A stretch of DNA of 64,000 bases from Sarcodiotheca gaudichaudii (lineage: Eukaryota; Rhodophyta; Florideophyceae; Gigartinales; Solieriaceae), in assembly GCA_032355985.1 (NCBI GenBank), contig JAUKVZ010000002.1:434001-498000 (forward strand). Direction: 5' to 3'. The notes beneath the pieces are model-generated. The model saw only the letters and a program-made list of their open reading frames with translations, had not been told where the DNA came from and did no database searches. Of this stretch, positions 8,733 to 16,621 are shown piece by piece. A program made the position numbers and the translations under genes. How positions within the stretch are numbered: the first letter of the stretch is position 1; every line of letters begins with the position of its first letter.

Positions 8733-10046
8733 ATGATCAGAGGTCAGATGTTCGCCGGCGCGATTGCGGTCGCAACGCTCACGTCCATCGCCATCGCCGA
8801 TCAAGGCGCCTGCCTGCTCGACGATTCCGGCGGCTGCCTCGCGCAGACTGTTGATCAGCCGTGGACGCCGGTCCAGACCATTGGCGACGATCGCGTCATC
8901 GTCGGCGCCTCCACAGCCAGAGGCGCCGCGTTCGATATCCAGTTCATCCTCGACAAGAAGGCCGCGTCCGACGCGGACTTTGTCAACGCCCTCAACGCGG
9001 CCGCAGCCATCTGGGAGCAGTACATCGAGGATCCCCTGACGCTCCGCATCGAAGTCATCCTCACCGACATGACCTCCGGCTCGCTGCGCCTGCTCTACGA
9101 GCGATTCAACTCCTCGTACGTCGAACTGCGCGACGCCATGGCCATGGACGCCCAGCCATTTGAAGAGGACCTCCTGAACGCCCTGCCGATGTCGCGCATG
9201 GAATGGACCTACTGGTTCGGAACTTACGACAGCGACGTTGATGAAGAAGGCGAGGACGACTTCTTCTTCGCGATGGAGACCACGCAGGCCGCCGCCCGCG
9301 CGCTCGGGCTCGTCACCACCGAGGACATTGACGGCTGCCTCGAGTTCGACAATGTCGATTTCATCCTTGACACCGATCCATCCGACGGCGTCCCCGCAGG
9401 CTCCACCGATGTCATCTGGGGCACGGCGCACATGATCGGCCATCTGCTCGGCTTCCAGAGCGACACCGATCGCCAGATCCTCTCCATTCAGTCGAAGTAT
9501 CCGACTTCGCTGGACATGTTCCGCTTCCAGTACCTGGGCGCGCTGAATCCATCATCACTCGCCGATTTTTCAATCTTCTCGCGCGACACCGGCATCGGTG
9601 AGCCCGCCATCTTCGACGTCGCCAACTCGATCCACGGCCTGCCCTCCTCGCAGTTCCGCTTCTCCACCGGCACGTTCATCGTCGGCGACGGCCGCCAGGC
9701 GCATCACTGGAAGGATGACGCCTTCTCATCCATCACCACGATCGGCCTGATGGATCCCACCTACGACCACTCCAAGGTGCTGCCCAGCTATGTCGCGTAC
9801 TCAGACCTGATGGCCATGAGCGTCATGGGCTGGGACATCGACCTGGGCTGCCTGCCGGCGGACATCAACAGCGATGGCGTCGTCAACGCGCTGGATATCG
9901 CCGAACTTCTCAGCCGCTGGGGTCCGATGGCCTCCATCTCCGATGTCAGCGGCGACGGCGTCGTGGACGCCCTCGATATCGCATCCCTGCTCAGCTACTG
10001 GGGACCCTGCTTCCCCGATCTCGTCCCGGAAATCGAAGGTGATTGA
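8733..10046 (+). CDS. metalloprotease paralogue lacking the catalytic Glu, dockerin-like tail
   Basis: This is a diverged tandem copy of the previous gene: signal peptide, the same DADFVNALNAAAAIWE block, HHWKDDAF, GLMDPTYDHS and two C-terminal calcium-loop repeats (DINSDGVVNALDI and DVSGDGVVDALDI) ending in YWGPC. The zinc motif reads HMIGHLLGF (His233-Met234-Ile-Gly-His237): both His ligands are kept but the catalytic Glu is Met, directly from an ATG codon. Without the general base, hydrolysis of peptide bonds is not expected. It may be a substrate-binding or structural paralogue. The start at 8733 has TGGAGG upstream. The open frame is otherwise intact and not obviously decaying. Confidence 0.85.
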   Translation: MIRGQMFAGAIAVATLTSIAIADQGACLLDDSGGCLAQTVDQPWTPVQTIGDDRVIVGASTARGAAFDIQFILDKKAASDADFVNALNAAAAIWEQYIEDPLTLRIEVILTDMTSGSLRLLYERFNSSYVELRDAMAMDAQPFEEDLLNALPMSRMEWTYWFGTYDSDVDEEGEDDFFFAMETTQAAARALGLVTTEDIDGCLEFDNVDFILDTDPSDGVPAGSTDVIWGTAHMIGHLLGFQSDTDRQILSIQSKYPTSLDMFRFQYLGALNPSSLADFSIFSRDTGIGEPAIFDVANSIHGLPSSQFRFSTGTFIVGDGRQAHHWKDDAFSSITTIGLMDPTYDHSKVLPSYVAYSDLMAMSVMGWDIDLGCLPADINSDGVVNALDIAELLSRWGPMASISDVSGDGVVDALDIASLLSYWGPCFPDLVPEIEGD

Positions 10047-10075
10047 CGCCCCGGCCCCGCATTCAGGTGGCGCTC

Positions 10076-10081
10076 TATACT
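10076..10081 (+). promoter_or_regulatory. candidate -10 box
   Basis: TATACT lies 37 bases before the ATG at 10119. This gene also has CGGAG upstream of its start, so a conventional short leader is expected. No clear -35 box is visible. Confidence 0.35.
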
Positions 10082-10118
10082 CACCCTTCCCCCTGCAGAC
10101 ACCCCAAGCGGAGCCGTC

Positions 10119-11216
10119 ATGAGAGCGATCGTCACAGGCCAGGTCGGAATGGAAAAGAAGCCCTACCTCGAACAGGTCGTTGACCTGGGTCAGAGCAGGG
10201 GCGAATCCATCACCCTCTACAACGTGGGCGACATGATGTACGCCGACGATCGAAACATCCGCCCGGGGCGCATCCTCGATCTGCCCCTCTCAAGGCTGGA
10301 CTCCCTTCGGCGCGGCGTCATGAAGGACATCATCGCCGAAGCCGCGGACACCAAGAACCTGCTCATCAACACTCACGCCACCTTCCGCTGGCGTCATGGC
10401 CTCTTCCGCGCCTTCGACTTCGATCACATCGAGAAGCTCAAGCTCGATCTCTTCATCTGCCTCGTCGACAACATCGAGATGGTGCACAAGCGCCTGCACG
10501 ACGAGCATCAGATCGACGCCACGCTCAAGGACTGCATGGTCTGGCGCGAGGAAGAACTGCTCGCGACGGAAATGATGGCTCAGGCGATGGGCGGCGATTT
10601 CCTCATCGTCAGCCGCGGCCGCGAGAACGCGACGCTTGAAACCATGTGCCGCCTGCTCACGCGCCCGGACATGCGAAAGGTCTATCCCAGCTTCCCGATG
10701 AGCCATGTCGTTGATATGCCCGATGTGCTCGCGGAGATTGATGACTTCCGCCGCCGCCTTGCTGAGGCCTTCATCGCATTCGATCCCGGCGATGTCGATG
10801 AGAAGCTGCTGCTCGATCGCGCTATTGCCGCGGCTTCCGAGGGCAAGGACTTCATCGATGTCACGCCCGGCGCCGGAGGCGAGCCCTTCCCCGTCAGAGT
10901 GCGCGAAGTGCTCGATATCGCCGGCGATATCGACGGCCAGATCTACATGCGGGACTTCAGGCTCATCGATCAGTCGGACATGATCGTCAGCTATGTGCCC
11001 GAGCTTCCCGGTGGCGTTCCGGGCCTTTCATCCGGTGTCGAGCGCGAGCTTCAGCACGCCTTCGAACACACCAAGGACGTCTACATCGTCTGGCGCCCCG
11101 AGAAGAACCCCTCGCCATTCATCACCGAGACGGCGACGAAGGTGTTCCGCACCGTTGATGAAGCCATGCAGCACTTTGAAGAGAGCGGCATGCTCACCGC
11201 CGGCTCGCTCTTTTAG
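10119..11216 (+). CDS. adenylate-kinase-like P-loop domain fused to a nucleoside 2-deoxyribosyltransferase-like domain
   Basis: The 365-residue protein has two parts. Residues 1-210 follow the order of archaeal-type adenylate kinase (AdkA): an opening IVTGQVGMEKKPYL in place of a P-loop, then TLYNVGDMMYAD, LLINTHATFRWRHG and LDLFICLVDNIEMVHKRL. The P-loop is degenerate: the last Gly is Glu and the Ser/Thr after the Lys is Lys. The C-terminal part, from about residue 265, resembles nucleoside 2-deoxyribosyltransferase folds: YMRDFRLIDQSDMIVSYVPE, SSGVERELQHAFEH, then VYIVWRPEKNPSPF. This suggests a nucleotide-handling or nucleotide-sensing role; the actual substrate is unknown. The gene stands alone, with its own terminator downstream. 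Confidence 0.7.
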   Translation: MRAIVTGQVGMEKKPYLEQVVDLGQSRGESITLYNVGDMMYADDRNIRPGRILDLPLSRLDSLRRGVMKDIIAEAADTKNLLINTHATFRWRHGLFRAFDFDHIEKLKLDLFICLVDNIEMVHKRLHDEHQIDATLKDCMVWREEELLATEMMAQAMGGDFLIVSRGRENATLETMCRLLTRPDMRKVYPSFPMSHVVDMPDVLAEIDDFRRRLAEAFIAFDPGDVDEKLLLDRAIAAASEGKDFIDVTPGAGGEPFPVRVREVLDIAGDIDGQIYMRDFRLIDQSDMIVSYVPELPGGVPGLSSGVERELQHAFEHTKDVYIVWRPEKNPSPFITETATKVFRTVDEAMQHFEESGMLTAGSLF

Positions 11217-11243
11217 CAGCCCGATTCAACCCGAAAATTGACG

Positions 11244-11273
11244 AAGGACGCCCGACTGCCGGGCGTCCTTTTT
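11244..11273 (+). terminator. rho-independent terminator
   Basis: A perfect 11-bp stem (AAGGACGCCCG / CGGGCGTCCTT) with a 5-nt loop is followed by TTT, the tail running on from the TT of the stem. It ends the kinase-like/deoxyribosyltransferase-like gene. Confidence 0.9.
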
Positions 11274-11672
11274 CATGCCGCGGCCAAAGTCCGCGCAAAC
11301 GAAAACCGCCTTGAATCCCTGACTGGCTGGCGTGCGCGGGGGACGGGATCGAGGCGGTCTTCGTAATTGTCAGGAGCCGAAACTCCCACCTGGTGAAGGA
11401 GAACCAGGGGGCGTCACCCGAGCCGAGTCGGGATCGCCCATGTGCTGAGAAACAGCGTCAGGTCGGTTCGAACTTGCGTGGCGACCCTTTGTGTTCCAAA
11501 GAAGCCGCGGTTCCACGGGACACGCATCTGGAAGCGAGTGAGGGGCTGTCTCTCATCATTCTGTACGCCCCCTTCAACCCGCAGGTTCCCTCTTTCCGTT
11601 TTTCAAACTGCGCAGGATTCGTCAGGACACGTTGGAACCCCCTTGATTGGCTGGTAACGTGGCCTGTTCGCC
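11274..11672. ncRNA. hairpin-rich intergenic stretch, candidate non-coding RNA
   Basis: About 400 bases without a credible gene. On the plus strand there is an imperfect stem of about 18 bp (11300-11319 with 11345-11363) and then several smaller hairpins: CCTGGT/ACCAGG around 11390-11408, GCTG-AGAAA-CAGC near 11443, GGTCG/CGACC near 11465-11488, and CTTTG-TGTTC-CAAAG near 11489-11503. I checked for the conserved cores of tmRNA, RNase P, SRP, 6S and TPP RNAs by eye and found none. It may be a structured RNA of unknown class, a long truA leader, or a decayed element; the strand is uncertain. Confidence 0.35.
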
Positions 11673-12545
11673 ATGGCGAGGTACAGACTCACAATCGCAT
11701 ATGACGGGACCGCCCTGCACGGCTGGCAGAAACAGGATCTTCCACCCGAGGCCAACGTCCCCCAGGCAAGCACGCTCGACACCTACGACGAGCGCCGCCC
11801 CTTGCGCACCGCGCAGGAGCTTGTCGAACAGGCCGTGCGCGCCGTCGTGCGCGAACCCATCAAACTGCTCGGCGCCAGCCGCACCGATGCGGGTGTGCAC
11901 GCAATGGGCCAGACGGCCGCATTCACATGCACCGATGATTGCCGCCGCCCGCCCGATGAACGCCTCGCGCAAGCCATCAACGCGCAGCTTCCCGACGATG
12001 TGCACATTCTCAGCGCATCACCATGCGATGAAGAGTTCGATCCAATCTCCGACTGTCAGAGCAAGGGATATCGCTATCGCCTCGCCACCGGCCTGCACGC
12101 GCCACTGTGGGATAGACACTTCGTCCATCATGTCTGGACGGATCTCGATGTCCCGCGCATGGTCGAAGCCGCGGCTCTCTTCGTCGGCGAGCATGATTTC
12201 GCCGCCTTCGCCAAGGCAGGCCACGGCCGACTGACAACCGTGCGCACGGTGCTTGCCTGCGATGTCGAGCAGACTGCGCCCCATCGCATCGATATGACCG
12301 TCAGCGGCACGGGCTTCCTTCACAACATGGTTCGCATCATGGCCGGCACGCTCGTCGAGATCGGCCGCAACAAGATGGAATCGGACGCGATCACACGCGC
12401 GATCGACACCGGCGATCGCCGCCAGGCCGGCCCGACGCTTCCGCCCACCGGACTCTGCCTGGAGTGGATTCGATACAAAGGCGAAGATCAGCCGCCGGCG
12501 CCCGCCGATCTTGAACACCTCACGCGCCTCGGTGCGCAGTCATGA
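11673..12545 (+). CDS. truA: tRNA pseudouridine(38-40) synthase
   Basis: TruA converts uridines 38-40 of the tRNA anticodon arm to pseudouridine. The 290-residue product has the N-terminal LTIAYDGTALHGWQ block, the catalytic Asp72 in GASRTDAGVHAMGQ, the KGYRYRLATG segment, and GTGFLHNMVRIMAGTLVEIG near the C-terminus, all typical. It carries a Pro-rich insert between the first strand and the TAQELVE helix. The last four bases (ATGA) overlap the start of the following secreted protein, so the two are translationally coupled even though no functional link is obvious. Confidence 0.95.
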   Translation: MARYRLTIAYDGTALHGWQKQDLPPEANVPQASTLDTYDERRPLRTAQELVEQAVRAVVREPIKLLGASRTDAGVHAMGQTAAFTCTDDCRRPPDERLAQAINAQLPDDVHILSASPCDEEFDPISDCQSKGYRYRLATGLHAPLWDRHFVHHVWTDLDVPRMVEAAALFVGEHDFAAFAKAGHGRLTTVRTVLACDVEQTAPHRIDMTVSGTGFLHNMVRIMAGTLVEIGRNKMESDAITRAIDTGDRRQAGPTLPPTGLCLEWIRYKGEDQPPAPADLEHLTRLGAQS

Positions 12546-14671
12546 AGCTTCATCGCGCAGCAGCCGTGTATCTCTGCCTGATGGTGTCCGCCATCACCAC
12601 GGCGCAGACGCTGGATCTCGGCGGCGCCTCCGACGAAACCGATCTCGAAGCGCATTCGCGCCTGCTGCGGCTCATCCAGGAGCTCGATAACGACATCGAA
12701 AGACGCCTGCGCGATCGCCCCGATGGCGACGCAGGAGAAGCGCTCGCCGCCTCCATCAACACGCGCCGTCTCGCCATTGCGCTCCTCGCGGCCGGTGACG
12801 AACTCGGAAGCCGAGGCGAGCTGCACACACTCAGCGCCCTGCACATCATCGATGCGCTGCCGGCGATCGACGGCCTGCTCCAGTCGGCGCTCGTCGCCAA
12901 GGGCGCCCTCGATCCGCAAACTTGGCGACGCATTCAGTCCGCACTTGTCAGATACAAGCGCGCCGTCAATCGCCTGGAAGAGGCGCCGCCCGACGATCCC
13001 AGACAACTCGATCGTGACCTTCGCAACACATTCAGCGAACTCGGCGAGATCTTCGAGCTGACGACAGGACATCATCTCGCCAGTGGCTGGGCGCCCGAGC
13101 AGCCCGCCACCGGCGATCCGGTGAGCGCCCTGAAAGACGCGGCAAACGCGCTTCCCGAAGCGACCGGCGCACGCGTCCCCATGCTCCGCCTGCGAGCATC
13201 CCTCGAAACAGCCCTCGCCCGCCCGGAGTTCGCTGAGCAGGCGACACATCTGCTCGTGCGCCTGGCGGATGCGTACGAAGCCGCCGCCACATTGACGGCC
13301 ATCAACTGGCGCTCGACCTCCGAAGACGATCCCGTCTACGCGTATCTCCAGATGATCGTCGAGCGCCTGCTCGATCCCGCCCAGCGCGCCGACGGCCTGA
13401 TGATGATCGACGATCTCGACCTCCTGACAAAGCTGGCCCTTGCCGTGCAATCGCTGCCGGATCAGTCGAATGAAAAGGCGCCACTTCGCAGCGCTTTCGA
13501 GTCGATCGAGCCGCAGCTTCTGCAATCGGATCAGATAGCCGCGCATCGCAGCATGTGGCAGCGCATCGCCGGCGCGGCGCTTCGCATTACGAATGAAATC
13601 GCAATCGCCGCTCGCCTGGAGTCAGTCGGGGATGTGCCGCTGATCGCTCGCCGCGGCCGCGTGCAGCTTCAGCGAAGTGTTCAGGAAACGCAGTCGCGCG
13701 CCGTGCAGTGCCTGCTCGCGATCATCGCCGGCGAAAGCGCCGCCGAATCACCGGCCAACACAAGCCTGCTCGTCAATCTTCGAAGCGCGACCGCTGCGCT
13801 CGAGTCATACATGCGCGCGATTGAGATCACGGAAGAGCTGGCCGTCATGCACACACCCGGCGTGCATCGCTGCCGCAAGCGCCTGCTTCAGCTGATGGAT
13901 GATGTCGGCGACGATGACCAGCGTGAGGTCGCCTTGCGCGAAATCGAATCGTTCGTGCAGATCTACGACGGCCCCTTCACGACACTCACCGACAACGCCG
14001 CGGCGCTGGAAGAGGAGATGAAACAGCCCAATCACTCCGGCGACACGCTCACACTCGTCAGCGACGCCATGCGTCTGCGCAGCGAGTGGCTCGCCGCCTG
14101 GGGTCGCGGCCGCGACAGCACAATCGAACTGGAGCGCCTGCAGCGCGCCGAGTCGCTCACGCGCCTGGCGATCACTCGAAGCGATCTGCGCTCGCTGCAG
14201 GGCGCCGAGATGGCCCTCTCCCGCTGGCCTGCCTGGCGCATTCCGCCCGGCGCACTGAACGCACTGATCGCCGAGCTCGATCTGATGATCGTGCGCGTGC
14301 TTGAAGCGATCGAGAACAGCCCCGATCGCGTGGCGGACGCCGCCATGCAGGGCGCCATGCGCGCAAGCGCTGCGGCCAGACTCATCGTGCGCATCACCGA
14401 CAATCTCGATGAGCGGGGCATGAATGTGCGAGCGTTCGCGCCCGGCGCCGCCGATCGCATCGGCGCCCTGGCCATCCCGCCCTCGAAGCTCTCATGGATG
14501 CATGATCAGCGCATGGACCTGGCTCGATTCTCGCGATGGCTCACGGAGCAGACCGCCGCCTATCGAGCCGGCCTGCGAGGCACGGCAAGGGACGCCAAGG
14601 AAGAGCTTGATGTCGTCGCGCTGGAGCTGCTCGATGCGCTCGATCGCGCCGAAAGCATTCAATCCCCCTAG
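12542..14671 (+). CDS. secreted all-helical protein of unknown function, 709 aa
   Basis: I do not recognise this family. A signal peptide (MKLHRAAAVYLCLMVSAITTAQ) is followed by an almost wholly alpha-helical protein rich in Ala, Leu, Arg and Glu, with regularly spaced helices that look like a helical-repeat or coiled-coil scaffold. It contains few Cys and no catalytic motif I can see. Its ATG overlaps the truA stop (ATGA), so expression is coupled to truA. It may be exported to the periplasm or a compartment of the planctomycete envelope. The bshB1-like gene follows 44 bases later. Confidence 0.75.
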   Translation: MKLHRAAAVYLCLMVSAITTAQTLDLGGASDETDLEAHSRLLRLIQELDNDIERRLRDRPDGDAGEALAASINTRRLAIALLAAGDELGSRGELHTLSALHIIDALPAIDGLLQSALVAKGALDPQTWRRIQSALVRYKRAVNRLEEAPPDDPRQLDRDLRNTFSELGEIFELTTGHHLASGWAPEQPATGDPVSALKDAANALPEATGARVPMLRLRASLETALARPEFAEQATHLLVRLADAYEAAATLTAINWRSTSEDDPVYAYLQMIVERLLDPAQRADGLMMIDDLDLLTKLALAVQSLPDQSNEKAPLRSAFESIEPQLLQSDQIAAHRSMWQRIAGAALRITNEIAIAARLESVGDVPLIARRGRVQLQRSVQETQSRAVQCLLAIIAGESAAESPANTSLLVNLRSATAALESYMRAIEITEELAVMHTPGVHRCRKRLLQLMDDVGDDDQREVALREIESFVQIYDGPFTTLTDNAAALEEEMKQPNHSGDTLTLVSDAMRLRSEWLAAWGRGRDSTIELERLQRAESLTRLAITRSDLRSLQGAEMALSRWPAWRIPPGALNALIAELDLMIVRVLEAIENSPDRVADAAMQGAMRASAAARLIVRITDNLDERGMNVRAFAPGAADRIGALAIPPSKLSWMHDQRMDLARFSRWLTEQTAAYRAGLRGTARDAKEELDVVALELLDALDRAESIQSP

Positions 14672-14715
14672 CATCAGCCCGCATCCACTGATCCGATCCC
14701 GGAGAGCAGGCAGAT

Positions 14716-15399
14716 ATGGCAAACGTTCTCGTCGTAGGACCCCATCCCGATGATCAGGAGATCGGCATGGGAGGCACGATTGCGCGGCTGGTCGATCAAG
14801 GCCACAACGTCCTGCTGCTCGATATGACAACGGGCGAGCCCACGCCCTATGGCGACCCCGAGACGCGCGCCAGGGAAGCCGCGAAGGCGGCCGACATCCT
14901 CGGTGTCAAACGCCTCCTGCTCGATCTGCCCAATCGCTTCGTCGAACACACGATCGAATCGCGCCACAAGGTCGCCGGCGTCATGCGCGAGCATCAGACC
15001 GATGTGATCTTCACACCCTTCTTTGAAGATGCCCATCCCGATCATCGCGCCGTCACGCGCATCGTCGAGGACGCCCGCTTCGACGCCAAGCTCACCAAGA
15101 TCGATCTGCCCGGCGAGCCTTGCTACCCGCGCTGGCTCTTCTACTACTACGCATCTCACCTGCGCTGGGTGGCGAACCCGAACTTTTGCATCGACATTTC
15201 CGGCTACGTCGAGAAGAAGCGCGAATCGATCGTTGCGTATCACACGCAGTTCGTGCTGCCGGAGAAGAATCGGCGCGTAGTCGAATGGATCGACGCCGCG
15301 GCCAACTACTTCGGCTCGCGCATCGGCACGGACGCCGCCGAACCCTTCTTCACGAAGGAGCCCATCGGCCTCACCGGCCTCGACGGCCTCGTCTTCTAA
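14716..15399 (+). CDS. bshB1: PIG-L family deacetylase, probable bacillithiol biosynthesis enzyme BshB1
   Basis: PIG-L deacetylases use a zinc ion bound by HPDD and a later HPDH to remove acetyl groups from N-acetylglucosamine conjugates. Both motifs are present (GPHPDDQEIGMGGT at residues 8-21, DAHPDHRAV near residue 111). The C-terminal IDISGYVEKKRESIVAYHTQF and FGSRIG...EPFFTKEPI segments match the BshB1 subfamily, which deacetylates GlcNAc-malate in bacillithiol synthesis. The length of 227 residues is typical. Neither bshA nor bshC is visible nearby, so the pathway assignment rests on subfamily likeness alone. The TAA stop overlaps the trpD stop on the opposite strand. Confidence 0.8.
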   Translation: MANVLVVGPHPDDQEIGMGGTIARLVDQGHNVLLLDMTTGEPTPYGDPETRAREAAKAADILGVKRLLLDLPNRFVEHTIESRHKVAGVMREHQTDVIFTPFFEDAHPDHRAVTRIVEDARFDAKLTKIDLPGEPCYPRWLFYYYASHLRWVANPNFCIDISGYVEKKRESIVAYHTQFVLPEKNRRVVEWIDAAANYFGSRIGTDAAEPFFTKEPIGLTGLDGLVF

Positions 15400-16433
15400 C
15401 CGGCGTTGGAAAGCTCGCGCAGGCGCGCAAGCGATCGGGCCGCTTCGCCAGATCGAATGGACTCGCGTGCAAGCTCCAACCCTGCGCCCAGATCCGGCGC
15501 TGCGCCCGCGACGACAAGCGCCCCAGCCGCGTTGAACTCCACGATGTCCAGCGCCGGACTTGCAGCGCCGGAAAGCACGTCCTCGATCAGCGCCGCCGCG
15601 CCCTCAAGATCCTCAACCGTGCTCAGTTCATTCAGCAACGCCCGTCGAATCCCAAAAGACGCCGAGTCCACCTCGCTGATCGTCACCTTGCCCTCATGCA
15701 CATCCGCGATCAGTGTGCGATCAGTCGTCGTCATTTCATCCAGCCCGTCGCGACCGTGCACAACCATCGCGCGCTCGACGCCCAGGCGCAGATGCGTCTG
15801 CGCGATCTGCTCGGCGAGATTCCCGTCATAGACGCCCATCAGTTGATGCCGCGCTCCCGCCGGGTTCGTCAGCGGACCCAGCAGATTGAAGATCGTCGGC
15901 AGGCCCAGTGAAGCGCGCGGGCCCGCGGCATAGCGCATCGCCGGATGATGGTGAATCGCAAAGCTGAAGCACACGCCGCAATCCAGCAGGCACGCCCGCT
16001 GCGCCTCAGGCGACGCCGCGACATTCACACCTAGCGTCTCCAGCACCTCCGCCGAGCCGCGACCGCTTCGCGAGCGGCTGCCATGCTTGGCGACATACGC
16101 CCGGCGATCGCCTCGCGCTCCGGCGACGACGAAGCCCACGGCCGTCGAGATGTTGAATGTCTTGGGCGCTCCGCCCGTCCCGCAGGTGTCCACGAGCACC
16201 CCGCCATCAGGCAGCGTCCCGACGTCGACGCGCGTGACATGACGTCGCATCGCCCGTGCCCCGCCGACGAGTTCATCCACCGTGGCGCCTCGCGCCTTGA
16301 TAAACGCCAGGAAAGCGCCGATCTGAGCCTCATCAGCCCCGCCGGTGAGAATCGTCTCGAACGCCTCCTCCGCCCGGGCCTCCGGGAGCGTCCCGCCATC
16401 CGTCAAATCACGTAGAACGTCCTGCATGCTCAT
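15396..16433 (-). CDS. trpD: anthranilate phosphoribosyltransferase
   Basis: TrpD joins anthranilate to PRPP in the second committed step of tryptophan synthesis. The signature VDTCGTGGAPKTFNISTAVGF forms the PRPP site, followed by KHGSRSRSGRGSAEVLE and the NLLGPLTNPAGARHQLMGVYD segment, all in order. The length of 345 residues is normal. Of three in-frame starts (16457, 16433, 16427) the one at 16433 is chosen because GGGGGG lies about eight bases upstream. No other trp gene is nearby, so the pathway is dispersed. Its TAG stop overlaps the bshB1-like TAA on the other strand by two bases. Confidence 0.95.
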   Translation of the reverse strand: MSMQDVLRDLTDGGTLPEARAEEAFETILTGGADEAQIGAFLAFIKARGATVDELVGGARAMRRHVTRVDVGTLPDGGVLVDTCGTGGAPKTFNISTAVGFVVAGARGDRRAYVAKHGSRSRSGRGSAEVLETLGVNVAASPEAQRACLLDCGVCFSFAIHHHPAMRYAAGPRASLGLPTIFNLLGPLTNPAGARHQLMGVYDGNLAEQIAQTHLRLGVERAMVVHGRDGLDEMTTTDRTLIADVHEGKVTISEVDSASFGIRRALLNELSTVEDLEGAAALIEDVLSGAASPALDIVEFNAAGALVVAGAAPDLGAGLELARESIRSGEAARSLARLRELSNAG

Positions 16434-16621
16434 CAGAGTACCCCCCTTCGGGCCCATCGCCCCGCTCCTTGAGCCCGGCGATCGACGCCCGCGTCCCGGT
16501 GCTATATTTCCCCCTGATCAGGCACAGGCCGGGGTGGAGGCGAAATCTGCCACAGAATGATCCGAACAATCAAGGGAACCTACCTGCGCGATCTCCGCGC
16601 ACTGACCGAAGAGGACGAATC

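Noticed and set aside
11274-11672. TPP riboswitch, suggested by a CTGAGA near 11445
   Set aside because: The rest of the conserved core (GAACCTGA...CCGG) is missing, and the downstream gene is truA.
11393-11704. Short plus-strand open frame upstream of truA
   Set aside because: No Shine-Dalgarno, no protein motif, and it runs across several stem-loops; structure fits a non-coding region better.
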